The notes below the pieces were generated by a model. That model searched no databases. It saw nothing but the letters and a program-made list of their open reading frames with translations, and was not told the origin of the DNA. A stretch of DNA of 64,000 nt from Paenibacillus eucommiae (GTDB lineage Bacteria; Bacillota; Bacilli; Paenibacillales; NBRC-103111), in assembly GCF_017874215.1 (NCBI RefSeq), contig NZ_JAGGLB010000003.1, forward strand, positions 124,001 through 188,000. Direction: 5' to 3'. This document shows, in pieces, positions 1-8,380 of the stretch. The stretch's first letter is position 1. Every line of letters starts with the position of its first letter. The position numbers and the translations under genes are program-made.

Positions 1-3000
1 TGTCAAATTTCCCCTATAGGTTCCAAAGAGGGATAGAAGCTTAGAGTCCGCCTCCCCAGTTATCACATACCCTTGTGCCGCTACCTGTATATGCGAGATC
101 TGCAGCATCTCTTCCTCCGAATAATCGGGGAAGGTGATGATATTGGGGAATCTGGACCGGAGGCCCGCATTACTATCCAGGAAACGCTCCATATCTTCAT
201 CGTAGCCGGCCAAAATCACGATAAGCCGGTCCCGGTAATCATCCATGGCTTTGACAAGTGTATCGATCGCTTCCTGTCCAAAATGATCCCCGTCCGCCGC
301 TAAGGCGTAGGCCTCATCCACGAATAAGATACCGCCCAGTGCACGTTCGATGACTTCCCGCGTCTTGAGTGCAGTTTGTCCTACATAACCGGCAACCAGA
401 CCAGATCGATCGGTCTCTACCAGAGTGTCCGCCTTGATCACACCCAATTCTTTAAACCGTCTTGCCAAAATACGTGCAATGGTCGTCTTTCCTGTTCCCG
501 GGTTTCCTTTAAATACCATGTGCAGAGTCTGCGCGGCACTGATGGGCAAGCCCATCTCCTGCCTGCGTCTGGCTACCTCAACCTGAGCCGAAAGACTTCT
601 CACAAAGTTCTTAACAGTTGCCAGGCCGACGATCGAATCCAGCAGTTCCCATGTTTGAGCTCCATGATTGGCGGAGTCCGGATCTACTGACAAACCAAAG
701 TCTGCCGCTATGAGCTCAGTCAATTGATCCTTCCCGATATCAGGATGATCGGCCAACCGTTCAGCTTGCTTGCGTATCGCTTCCTCCAACGTATTCCTTA
801 CGAGCCGGCCATTGCCTCCGTCCTTTTTGCCAGGTATCTGCTTATCATTAAAATAAGTTCTAAGCAAAGGAGTTACGTCAGGAGCCAACGTGAATCCGCG
901 CGTCCTCACCATCAGAGAAGCAATTCGCTGCATGTCCTCAGCCGTATAATCAGGAAATTCGATCTGCAATGGAAACCGTGAGGATAGACCTGGGTTCATA
1001 CCGACAAACCGCTGCATATCTTCTGTGTATCCAGCCAAAACAACGATCAGATTATCTTTATGAAGCTCAATTAGACGAACAAGTGTGTCGATCGCTTCCT
1101 TGCCGAAACCACCGCCCTGTACACCGTCCTGTGCAAGCGCATAGGCTTCGTCAATGAATAGTAGACCGCCTAGTGCGGATTCTATAACCAGCTTCGTCTT
1201 GTTCGCTGTCTCCCCAACATACTGCCCGACAAGATCGGAACGGTCAACCTCAACCAAATGGCCTTTCTTCAAATACTCCATAGACCGGAGCATTCCAGCC
1301 AGCAGACGAGCCATCGTCGTCTTTCCGGTTCCTGGATTACCCGAAAAAATCATATTGAGCGTCTGACCCGTATCAACCTGAACGCCGGCCTCCTTCCTCC
1401 TCCGATCCACAACAAGCTGCTTCTCCAAAGTCCGGACGAAGGTCTTGACCTTATCCAACCCCACAATGCCGGCAAGCTCATTTTCAATGTTAAATGCTTC
1501 CTTTGCCCCAATACCAAAGTCCGCTCCCGTAAGCAGCTGCAGGTCTGTGTCTTCTTTTGACATAAGCTCCCCAATACGGGTCGATTGCTTTCGGACAGCT
1601 TCCTCGAACAAATTTCGGACAAGTCGGCCATTACCGCTGTCATTCCGGCCAGGGATCTGCCTATTTTCGAACAGTTCGATAAGCCCCTCATGGGCATCCG
1701 CTTCTATGCTGAATCCATTGGAATGTGCCATTCGCAGCATAATCTCCACCATGTCCTTCGCCTGGTAATCCGGAAATTCAACAATGAATGGAAATCTGGA
1801 TCGCAAGCCGGGATTAGACCGCAGGAAAACTTCCATTTCCCGGGTATAGCCAGCTATCACAACCACCAGATTACTCCGATTATCCTCCATAGCCTTAACG
1901 ATCGTATCAATCGCTTCGATGCCGAATGTATCGTGGTCATGACGCGCGAGTGTATAAGCCTCATCAATGAACAGCACGCCTTCTAAAGCTTCCGTCACTT
2001 TCGCCATCGTTTTTGGAGCAGTAGAACCTACATATTGACCTACAAGCTCCTGTCTTGATACTTCAACAAGTTGGCCTTGGGTGAGCAGTCCCAATGCCTT
2101 CAGAATACGGCCTATTAAACGGGCAACAGTAGTTTTGCCGGTTCCTGGGTTTCCTGTGAATACCATGTGAAGTGCCATGGCCACAGAATTTGCCCCCTCC
2201 CTAGCCCTAAGCTTGTTGACTTGGACCGTTTCCATGAGCTCATGCACGAATTTTTTAACGGACTCTAGTCCTGTTAACGCATTTAGTTCACCTAAAACAT
2301 CGTCTATCGATTCCTGGCGGACAAAGGACTTGGCCTTAATAGGAATCTCAATCGAACGCGTTTCTACATAAAAAGAACCATTCGTAAACTTAATATTCAC
2401 TTTCTCATCGGGCCGAATCTCATCGCGGGCACGCAGACCCGACACTACCGGGATAAGCTCCTTGTCCATCCAGTCATGGACGGCCTCCCCGAACGTTTTA
2501 TTTGCAGTCGCTATACTTGCGAGCGCCTCGAATACAGCAGAATCGATAGTACATCTCGTTTGTGTATCCCTGGATAAATCATCCACCTTTTTTCTAAGTA
2601 AGGTCTCGGCGATCAACCGCATCGTTGCCTCATCTAGCGGTGAGGATATAGCCGTTGCCTGGATGCTTCGCAGGATGGGAGCGGGAATCTGATTTGCTAT
2701 TGCGGGTGGAATTTGCCCAAACCTGCTCTCTCCAGCAGCATATTCATCGATATAGAAGATGAGATAATAATCCGCGGCTCTTATGCGCACCCCTTCCTTG
2801 GTCCGGAAGCTCCCTTCCATCGCAAGCTGAGCGACCAGATTGACGAGAGCCGGGTCAGATTCCTTGAATCCGCTAAAAAGAACTGTACCCCCTGGCCCTT
2901 GAAAAGCAGCTGCCATATCCTGAATGAAATTGCCTGAAAGTTCATCTATCTCGTAGCTGCTTAAATCAATAGATGCCATTTGTGGCATTGAAGCTAGCTT

Positions 3001-3549
3001 GTGCTTATGCATCTCTTTGACTAAATACTCCAGAGCTGTCTTTTTTCCAGTGCCTGCGGCTCCCGCGATTAAAATCACATTCCGTACTTGATCCTTGCGC
3101 CCGTTCATATAGCCCTGTTTGTATGCTGCAACCAAGTCCCTCACGAAGAGCTCCTGTCCGATCACCTTGGCATTTATACTTATCTCCGCTTCATAGAATC
3201 GATGATCCATTTCCTCGGGAAAAAAAGTAGGCTGTGTCTCTCCTCTTCCTTGAGCCAAAAACCCATCTGTTTGAAATCTATTATCGGGGGAGGGTATTGA
3301 AGGCAAGGATGAGTTCCCTGCAGCATGCGCCGGATATGGTCCTTGAAATGCGTTTCCAGTGCTAGCACCATAATTAGATTGTCGCCGCTGGTCCGACTGC
3401 TTAGGCTGCACAGGCTGTTTCGGCCTTGATGGGGTGCCAGAAGCTTCTTTTTTGGCGAAAAAGCCTTTTTCTTGAATTAGTTTATAGATTTGAATTTCGG
3501 GAAAAAGAAAATTCAGGATGTTCACCATCGTTTTCCGGTTGATTCTCAT
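1..3549 (-). CDS. Multi-domain AAA ATPase, CbxX/CfqX (SpoVK-like) type, 3' end outside window
   Basis: The frame is open from an ATG at 3549, with a GGAGG-type ribosome site about 11 bases upstream, to base 1, giving 1183 residues with no stop. Residues 1-120 are a Q/P/S-rich linker. A degenerate first ATPase module follows, with P-loop GAAGTGKK near residue 163. Three canonical CbxX/CfqX modules repeat every 270-280 residues, with P-loops GNPGTGKTT near 465, 735 and 1013 and Walker B motifs of the form LFIDEAY. Single-module relatives include SpoVK and the EccA ATPases of type VII secretion, which act as ring-forming remodelling ATPases. Four modules in one chain are unusual in length. The partner is unknown because the downstream side is outside the window. 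Family call firm, role open. Confidence 0.88.
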   Translation of the reverse strand, partial: MRINRKTMVNILNFLFPEIQIYKLIQEKGFFAKKEASGTPSRPKQPVQPKQSDQRRQSNYGASTGNAFQGPYPAHAAGNSSLPSIPSPDNRFQTDGFLAQGRGETQPTFFPEEMDHRFYEAEISINAKVIGQELFVRDLVAAYKQGYMNGRKDQVRNVILIAGAAGTGKKTALEYLVKEMHKHKLASMPQMASIDLSSYEIDELSGNFIQDMAAAFQGPGGTVLFSGFKESDPALVNLVAQLAMEGSFRTKEGVRIRAADYYLIFYIDEYAAGESRFGQIPPAIANQIPAPILRSIQATAISSPLDEATMRLIAETLLRKKVDDLSRDTQTRCTIDSAVFEALASIATANKTFGEAVHDWMDKELIPVVSGLRARDEIRPDEKVNIKFTNGSFYVETRSIEIPIKAKSFVRQESIDDVLGELNALTGLESVKKFVHELMETVQVNKLRAREGANSVAMALHMVFTGNPGTGKTTVARLIGRILKALGLLTQGQLVEVSRQELVGQYVGSTAPKTMAKVTEALEGVLFIDEAYTLARHDHDTFGIEAIDTIVKAMEDNRSNLVVVIAGYTREMEVFLRSNPGLRSRFPFIVEFPDYQAKDMVEIMLRMAHSNGFSIEADAHEGLIELFENRQIPGRNDSGNGRLVRNLFEEAVRKQSTRIGELMSKEDTDLQLLTGADFGIGAKEAFNIENELAGIVGLDKVKTFVRTLEKQLVVDRRRKEAGVQVDTGQTLNMIFSGNPGTGKTTMARLLAGMLRSMEYLKKGHLVEVDRSDLVGQYVGETANKTKLVIESALGGLLFIDEAYALAQDGVQGGGFGKEAIDTLVRLIELHKDNLIVVLAGYTEDMQRFVGMNPGLSSRFPLQIEFPDYTAEDMQRIASLMVRTRGFTLAPDVTPLLRTYFNDKQIPGKKDGGNGRLVRNTLEEAIRKQAERLADHPDIGKDQLTELIAADFGLSVDPDSANHGAQTWELLDSIVGLATVKNFVRSLSAQVEVARRRQEMGLPISAAQTLHMVFKGNPGTGKTTIARILARRFKELGVIKADTLVETDRSGLVAGYVGQTALKTREVIERALGGILFVDEAYALAADGDHFGQEAIDTLVKAMDDYRDRLIVILAGYDEDMERFLDSNAGLRSRFPNIITFPDYSEEEMLQISHIQVAAQGYVITGEADSKLLSLFGTYRGNLT

Positions 3550-3787
3550 ACTTTCAGTTATCCCTCCTGCTGCAGCTTAAACCTTCTATATTGAAAGTGA
3601 ATCTATTGATTTATTGGTGAATAAGAAGTGTCTAAAGTAGTTCTTCCTAACCTCCTTATCATATCACATTATGGAAAATGATGGGACAATGTGTCGATTT
3701 ATCGCTTAGCAGCACTGCTGAAAGAGAGAGTGAAGCCATTGTACGCAAATTGTAGAAATCCTTTGATTTATATACTTACTTTGTTTT

Positions 3788-4057
3788 CTAAGCATGCTCA
3801 TCTTCTATAATATCTTCATTAAAAATAATAAATGCGTACTTTAAGCAATGCAGTTGGTTCAGCCTTATTCCCATCTTCTCATAGAATACGCTATAGATTA
3901 GTTTAGCGAGTTCGATCTCATCTGAACACAATAGCATCTTTTCAGAAATTACAATGATCTCTATATCATATTCGTTTTCTGGTGCTCCCCCAGCTAACAG
4001 GCCAATTGGGTCCCATTTATTAATAATTTGGGTTAGTTTTTGAATATTAATTTTCAG
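3788..4057 (-). CDS. Small DUF1871-like protein with apparent CTG start
   Basis: An 89-residue frame begins at a CTG (4055-4057) seven bases after a perfect AGGAGG and ends at TAG. An in-frame TGA just upstream excludes an earlier start, and no ATG, GTG or TTG fits the ribosome site. The protein contains WDPIGLL, then GAPENEYDIE, then a segment around ELAKLIYSVFYE, the pattern I associate with the DUF1871 family of small Bacillales proteins, whose function is unknown. It stands alone, upstream of and pointing toward the AAA gene on the same strand. The CTG start is inferred from spacing; a mutated ATG or a sequencing error is the alternative. Confidence 0.65.
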   Translation of the reverse strand: MKINIQKLTQIINKWDPIGLLAGGAPENEYDIEIIVISEKMLLCSDEIELAKLIYSVFYEKMGIRLNQLHCLKYAFIIFNEDIIEDEHA

Positions 4058-4238
4058 GTTGTATCCTCCTCATATAGAACTTACGTTTTTCTTTTTTTTC
4101 ACGTTTCATAACCATACTTCTTAGGCTCTTTTAAGTACCAAGTAATAAGGATGCAGTCCCTTATATCAATTGAGAGCGTAAATTCATTCACAGAGTAGAT
4201 TCGTAAACGATGATTATATCCATGCGTTAATTATTTAT

Positions 4239-4760
4239 TTAGTGCCCCCGTTCCCACTCTTCCCTTAAAATTGCGTAGTAATATTCATCCCACCATTCAT
4301 TGCCATGGGGTATACATTTCTTAAAAAATCCTTCTCTTCTCATCCCGATTTTCTCCATAACTCTATATGATGGGATATTCTGTGGCTGACAAGTAGCAAT
4401 AATTCTATGTAATCTCATTTTCTCAAAACCAAATTTCAAGACGGCTAAAGCTGCTTCAGAAGCATATCCCTTATTGTAAAACTTAGGATTAAACACCCAA
4501 CCAATCTCGTAGGTATGCTCTCCAAAATACTTATGAAAGACAATGTGACCAATGAGATAACTTTCATCCGCTAATACAACAGGAAATATCTTAGCTTTGT
4601 CATCCATGTTTTTCTTTACAAAGTCTTTAGCCATTTCTTCCGTAAAAACGCCTTCAGGTAAATATCTCATAACATTACTGTCAGATGTATACTCATGTAC
4701 GGATGGCCAATCCATATATTCAAAATTGCGAATGGTTAATCTTTCTGTTTTTATGTACAT
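4239..4760 (-). CDS. GNAT family N-acetyltransferase (RimJ/RimL type)
   Basis: The product is a 173-residue cytoplasmic acetyltransferase of the RimJ/RimL/YdaF subgroup, which moves an acetyl group from acetyl-CoA to a protein N-terminus or small amine. It opens with the typical TERLTIRNF strand, has EIGWVFNPKFYNKGYASEA over the acetyl-CoA loop, then the ATCQPQNIPSYRVMEKIGM segment and a C-terminal W-rich end. An ATG seven codons upstream is in frame, but the GGTGGGAGA ribosome site is correctly spaced only for the ATG at 4760. The gene is monocistronic. The substrate cannot be told. Confidence 0.88.
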   Translation of the reverse strand: MYIKTERLTIRNFEYMDWPSVHEYTSDSNVMRYLPEGVFTEEMAKDFVKKNMDDKAKIFPVVLADESYLIGHIVFHKYFGEHTYEIGWVFNPKFYNKGYASEAALAVLKFGFEKMRLHRIIATCQPQNIPSYRVMEKIGMRREGFFKKCIPHGNEWWDEYYYAILREEWERGH

Positions 4761-4947
4761 TTCATTTCTCCCACCAAACAATTATTTCGATTTTTATATA
4801 TTCATTTTAAAAGACGAGGAGACCTTTTACCATTGATTTTTATTCAACTGTCCTACTTATTATAGTAGCTTCACGAATAGAACAGTTTTATGATAAACTC
4901 AAGAAGTAATTGCATAATGTTGTGATTAATTTAATGGAACGCACGCA

Positions 4948-4984
4948 AAAAAGCCGCAGATAAACACTTGTTCGTCTACGGCTC
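4948..4984 (-). terminator. Rho-independent terminator after the histidine phosphatase gene
   Basis: Read on the minus strand, AGCCG and an inner AGA pair with TCT and CGGCT around a 14-base loop, followed directly by TTTTTTG. It sits 38 bases after the stop of the phosphatase gene at 5022. Confidence 0.8.
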
Positions 4985-5021
4985 AGAAACAGTTTTGCAA
5001 ATGGCCTTCATACTGCTACCA

Positions 5022-5597
5022 TTAGCGGATACTCCACAATCTTTTAACCTCTACCAGTGCCTGATCATCGAATTCCATTCTGTATACATCAGGTTTAGAG
5101 GTATGCATTAAAAAATCCAAATCGTACTGCTTGTCATAATAGCCCATCATTAAAGTCATTACAGCTCCATGAGTGCCTAAACCTATTCTCCGGCCATGAT
5201 GAATCGTTAATAATTCTTTCAAGACCGCTATAGCCCGGCTCTGACAAACTATATTTGACTCCCCTCCTGTTAATGCAAAGTTGGGATCAGAAAAAGACTT
5301 CTCCAATAAAGGGATTAATTCCTTATCAGGCATTCGGCTGTCTTCATTAGAAAAAATTCTTTCTTTAAGATCTTCAAACACTACAATTTCTTGTCCAGCA
5401 CATCGAGCTAACTCCTGAATGGTAAGGATTGCTCGTTGGTATGGGCTTGACACGAAAACCTCGATTTCCTCTCCTTTCAATAATTCCGTTATTCGATAAG
5501 TATCTGATTGACCTTTATCAGTTAACCCTCTTGTTCTTTCGTTTCCTTCTGTCTTCGGTGATTCGCCATGTCTGACCATGTAAACGAAAGTTTTCAT
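5022..5597 (-). CDS. Histidine phosphatase (phosphoglycerate-mutase-like) family protein
   Basis: A 191-residue branch-1 histidine phosphatase. The RHGE motif lies at the N-terminus (VRHGES), and the second catalytic histidine is in the GLGTHGAVMT segment. SSPYQRA, the usual third motif, is present. Such proteins hydrolyse phosphate esters on small molecules or proteins; the specificity is not readable. The start at 5597 is chosen over 5609 because GGAGGT lies five bases before it. It begins about 30 bases after the stop of the iron-binding lipoprotein gene on the same strand and may be co-transcribed with it. A strong terminator follows. Confidence 0.85.
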   Translation of the reverse strand: MKTFVYMVRHGESPKTEGNERTRGLTDKGQSDTYRITELLKGEEIEVFVSSPYQRAILTIQELARCAGQEIVVFEDLKERIFSNEDSRMPDKELIPLLEKSFSDPNFALTGGESNIVCQSRAIAVLKELLTIHHGRRIGLGTHGAVMTLMMGYYDKQYDLDFLMHTSKPDVYRMEFDDQALVEVKRLWSIR

Positions 5598-5627
5598 TTT
5601 TACCTCCATGAAGAACTGAAGAATTTT

Positions 5628-6599
5628 TTATTTCTGTTGTGAAAGGCCGACAATCCAATCCGTCAGCGCCTTGGTCTGAGAGAGGAGCGCGATAGGATCA
5701 CGGTACCAAGATCGATCTTCCCCCCAAAGGTAGATTCGCCCTTCGCGAACCGCCTTCAGGGATCCCCATATGGGGTCCTTCTGCAACTCCTCCAGTGAAG
5801 ATTCGGTGGTCAGCACGATGTAATCTCCAGCGTATTCCGGCAGTTTTTCCAAGGATGTTTCAGAGTATGTTACCTCCATTACCTTGTCAGGTAAGGCAGC
5901 TGGAGCATGAAGGCCCAATGCCTGGTAAATAATTCTGCCCCCGCGGCCTGATTTGGCGCCGAACACGAACACCTGTCCATCGTACTCCTGGAATACAGAG
6001 AAGGTGGCGTCTTTAGGCAAGACTTCCTCAACTTTGGTTTTAGCCATCGCTATTTGATTGTCATATTGGCGCAGCCACTCAGCCGCTTCAGTCTCTTTGC
6101 CCAGCACATCTCCAAAGTAGGTCAATTCTTCATGAACACTGTTGAAAGTATTCGAGGCTACTGATACCGTTGGTGCAATCTGACTATACTTATCGTAGAC
6201 TTCCTGCTTCGTAGTATGTGTAATAATAAGATCCGGTTCCATAGTTAGCAGTTTCTCGAATGAGTCTCCGATCTCTTCAACATCAGCCAATTGACCATCC
6301 AGATAGGGACTTTTTATTAACATTTCACTGGATCCTATCGGTTTAATGCCTAGAGCGATAACGGTACCTAAATAATCTACCGCCACAACTCTCTTCGGTT
6401 CCAGTGGAACGTTAACTTCACCAAATAGAGTGGATACAACTTTGGTTTGAGACGGTTGCGCTGCATCGGTGGAACTAGGGGTCACTTGCGAACTCTGGCT
6501 GGACGCCGGAGCATCACTGCCCGCAGCGCATGCGCTGAGAATAATAGTGAAGCACAGCCAGAGCGTGGATAAAATAACCTTATTAGAACCTTTATACAT
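5628..6599 (-). CDS. Iron-siderophore ABC transporter substrate-binding lipoprotein
   Basis: A 323-residue FecB/FhuD-type binding protein. It has a lipoprotein signal with LSAC at Cys24, a Ser/Gln-rich tether, then VVSTLFGEVNVPLEPKRVV, the usual first strand of class III siderophore-binding proteins. It should capture a ferric siderophore outside the membrane and pass it to a permease, but no permease gene is nearby. Its ATG at 6599 has an AAAGGGG ribosome site and its own promoter and Fur box at 6626-6679. The frame is also continuous with the AraC regulator upstream (5628-7568). The promoter, lipobox and ribosome site together argue that this half is made separately. Confidence 0.85.
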   Translation of the reverse strand: MYKGSNKVILSTLWLCFTIILSACAAGSDAPASSQSSQVTPSSTDAAQPSQTKVVSTLFGEVNVPLEPKRVVAVDYLGTVIALGIKPIGSSEMLIKSPYLDGQLADVEEIGDSFEKLLTMEPDLIITHTTKQEVYDKYSQIAPTVSVASNTFNSVHEELTYFGDVLGKETEAAEWLRQYDNQIAMAKTKVEEVLPKDATFSVFQEYDGQVFVFGAKSGRGGRIIYQALGLHAPAALPDKVMEVTYSETSLEKLPEYAGDYIVLTTESSLEELQKDPIWGSLKAVREGRIYLWGEDRSWYRDPIALLSQTKALTDWIVGLSQQK

Positions 6600-7568
6600 T
6601 GTATAATCCCCTTTTTCTACATTTTGATAATGATTTTCATTATCGTAATTAGTATAGATTTGAGAGGATTGATTTACAATGGAGTTTTTTAACGCCTTTT
6701 TTGTATGATTTGTATAAGTAGAATTCTGATCTTGACGGGGCAGATGTTTATTTCTGAATTGTCCGGGGGCGATGCCCGCATATTTTTTGAACATACGATT
6801 AAAATAAAACAGATCCGGATATCCTACACTGCTAGCGATTTCCTGTAAAGTGGCATCTGTTGTAATCAACAGACGCTGCGCTTTCTCCATACGCAGTTTG
6901 ATTATGTATTCGATAGGGCTAAGTCCGGTCTGCTCCTTGAACTTACGAGACAAATACTGCGGACTATAATTGAGCTGCAAAGACAATGACTCTATGGATT
7001 TAGTTTCTTGATAATGCTCAGATAAAAAGCGCAGCACCTGCTCGGTCAGACTGTGCTGACTAATCGCCTCAGGACTTTGCTGCATCTGACGCAGCAGTCT
7101 ATGTACAAATTGGTAGAAGACCCCTCTTACCTGCAATTTGTCAAGCCCGTTTGTTTGACTCCAATCCCGGTGCATACATTGTACGAATTCCAATAGTTCC
7201 AGAGCATCATGAGGTGCGAAGCCGAAAGGCTGCTCGAATGGATTATCGCTTTGTAAAAGCATTTGAAATTCATAGAGACAGTTTTGTGGCAAAACAGCCT
7301 TGTATAGAATCAGATAGTATTCAAAAATGGTCTCTGATTCAATTTCCATGGATGCCCCTTTCCCGCCATGCAATATATGAAACCGGTCGGCGTAGTGGAC
7401 CTCCCCATCCAGCCATAACCTGCCTCTGCCGCGAGCAGCATAAACAAAGGCACTGACAGGGAATATGTACCTGGGCAAGCGCTCACCCGCCTCCAGCACA
7501 TTATGTCTGACATCAAGCACCCTAACATTTGCCTGATTCCATAATTGGATATGATCATGGATGTTCAT
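5628..7568 (-). CDS. AraC-family regulator reading in frame into the siderophore-binding lipoprotein
   Basis: The frame runs 646 codons without a stop. Residues 1-175 are a cupin-like sensing domain, and residues 175-275 hold the double helix-turn-helix of AraC proteins, ending at GIAPGQFRNKH. Residues 277-323 are an AT-rich linker that contains a promoter and Fur box. From residue 324 a complete lipoprotein follows. In the known Btr regulator of Bacillus, AraC and siderophore-binding domains are truly fused but lack a signal peptide. Here the inner half keeps its signal, so this is either a readthrough pair that lost the AraC stop codon or an early fusion. The start at 7568 has an upstream in-frame stop close by. 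Confidence 0.75.
   Translation of the reverse strand: MNIHDHIQLWNQANVRVLDVRHNVLEAGERLPRYIFPVSAFVYAARGRGRLWLDGEVHYADRFHILHGGKGASMEIESETIFEYYLILYKAVLPQNCLYEFQMLLQSDNPFEQPFGFAPHDALELLEFVQCMHRDWSQTNGLDKLQVRGVFYQFVHRLLRQMQQSPEAISQHSLTEQVLRFLSEHYQETKSIESLSLQLNYSPQYLSRKFKEQTGLSPIEYIIKLRMEKAQRLLITTDATLQEIASSVGYPDLFYFNRMFKKYAGIAPGQFRNKHLPRQDQNSTYTNHTKKALKNSIVNQSSQIYTNYDNENHYQNVEKGDYTMYKGSNKVILSTLWLCFTIILSACAAGSDAPASSQSSQVTPSSTDAAQPSQTKVVSTLFGEVNVPLEPKRVVAVDYLGTVIALGIKPIGSSEMLIKSPYLDGQLADVEEIGDSFEKLLTMEPDLIITHTTKQEVYDKYSQIAPTVSVASNTFNSVHEELTYFGDVLGKETEAAEWLRQYDNQIAMAKTKVEEVLPKDATFSVFQEYDGQVFVFGAKSGRGGRIIYQALGLHAPAALPDKVMEVTYSETSLEKLPEYAGDYIVLTTESSLEELQKDPIWGSLKAVREGRIYLWGEDRSWYRDPIALLSQTKALTDWIVGLSQQK
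6626..6679 (-). promoter_or_regulatory. Fur-controlled promoter inside the AraC-lipoprotein frame
   Basis: On the minus strand, TTGTAA (6674-6679) and TATACT (6651-6656) are separated by exactly 17 bases. A 19-base Fur box, GATAATGATTTTCATTATC on the plus strand (6626-6644), begins six bases after the -10 box and covers the start point. Iron-loaded Fur would block this promoter. The site lies within coding sequence that links the AraC domain to the lipoprotein. Confidence 0.85.
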
Positions 7569-7686
7569 TGATTACTGCTCAGATCCTCTCTCTTCTCCCG
7601 CACCCAACACAGCTGATATCCCTTATAACTTGCTTATAACTTACTCATAACCTAGTTGGGGCGAGTCCGTGTAAAGTAGATTTATT

Positions 7687-7735
7687 TGAGAGTTATTCTC
7701 ATTTACATTGTATAGAAAAAGAGAAAGTCTTTCAA
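7687..7735 (-). promoter_or_regulatory. Promoter and Fur-like box of the AraC regulator gene
   Basis: On the minus strand, TTGAAA (7730-7735), a 17-base spacer and TACAAT (7707-7712) form a good sigma-A promoter. TGAGAGTTATTCTCA (7687-7701) matches 12 of 15 positions of the 7-1-7 Fur consensus and overlaps the expected start point. This gives a leader of about 130 bases before the ATG at 7568. Confidence 0.75.
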
Positions 7736-7772
7736 ATCTATTATTGGGTCCGCTACCATCATAACTTATGAC

Positions 7773-7814
7773 AAAACCACCCTTCATCCATTTTTCGATT
7801 GAGGGTGGTTTTTG
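7773..7814. terminator. Bidirectional hairpin terminator upstream of the iron locus
   Basis: AAAACCACCCTT pairs with AGGGTGGTTTT around a loop of about 20 bases, with T-rich flanks on both strands. It separates the repeat region at 7.87-8.38 kb from the AraC promoter and probably ends transcription coming from pabB. Confidence 0.75.
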
Positions 7815-7872
7815 TGTCCTATCCATTAGTAAGCAGCCCGCCTCCTTCGAATGGATGGAGTGTGTGCTTCAC

Positions 7873-8062
7873 TTAACGATGTTTTTGATCGTTAAAGCAA
7901 GTGTTTCCAGGTCAATCAGCCACGTTAGTGATATTTTTCATCGTTAAAAGAGGTCGGATGGTACCCTCGGGGTGGATAAGAGGGATTTAACGATGTTTTT
8001 GATCGTTAAAGTCAGTATGCGGAGAGGACCTGCTCCTTTTAACGATGAAAAACATCGTTAAA
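7873..8062. repeat. Cluster of four TTTAACGATG-N5-CATCGTTAAA palindromes
   Basis: Palindromes lie at 7873-7896, 7924-7949 (degenerate), 7986-8010 and 8038-8062. Each has 8-10-base arms around a five- to seven-base A/T loop; the last is perfect (TTTAACGATG, AAAAA, CATCGTTAAA). Spacing is irregular, at 50-60 bases, and the DNA between them shows no repeated spacer. The cluster sits beside the long structured element at 8102-8380, and the same association recurs at three other places in the window. Confidence 0.85.
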
Positions 8063-8101
8063 GTAGCAGAACCTTCTCACTTGTCGCGAGCTCTTTATTC
8101 C

Positions 8102-8380
8102 CAGCGCCTGCGCCTGCTAGGAAATCTCCTCCAATCAAGAGAAAAACCCTTGTTGGCTGTCCGTTTGAGCTTGGTGTTCGTGTGATTGTAGCTGATAGAG
8201 GGAAGGGGTGTGGGTGGAAGAGCGGTAGCGTCCGCCTTTAAAGATTTGTTCCAACCCCATCATCCAGTCCATTCAAGGGAACAAATCTTTAACAGCGGCT
8301 GGAGCCCACATCCCTTTCCTCCGTAACGCTCCCAAGTCCCGAACACGCTCTTCAAAAGGACGCCACAAGTCGTTTTCTTA
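8102..8380 (+). repeat. Long structured intergenic repeat, copy 1
   Basis: About 280 bases, repeated at 16823-17115 (inverted), 57324-57585 (same direction) and 60283-60586 (inverted, decayed). It folds as a branched hairpin. Outer arms are 8198-8214 and 8305-8321 (17 pairs, two of them G-T). Inner arms AAAGATTTGTTCC (8240-8252) and GGAACAAATCTTT (8278-8290) are perfect, with an unequal internal loop between them that contains GCGG..CCGC. The loop sequence differs in each copy while the arms stay paired. There is no open frame and no transposase. Its right edge overlaps the stop codon of pabB (8378-8380). Confidence 0.85.

Noticed and set aside
1350..1697. Short minus-strand frame inside the AAA gene
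   Set aside because: It lies in another frame of a clear long coding region with repeated P-loop modules.
7873..8062. Clustered short palindromes as a CRISPR array
   Set aside because: Spacing is irregular, units differ in sequence, units are palindromes of about 25 bases without unique spacers, and no cas gene is in the window.
8102..8380. Long repeat as an insertion sequence or its remnant
   Set aside because: No copy contains an open frame, no target-site duplication is visible and the conserved part is the hairpin, not terminal inverted repeats.
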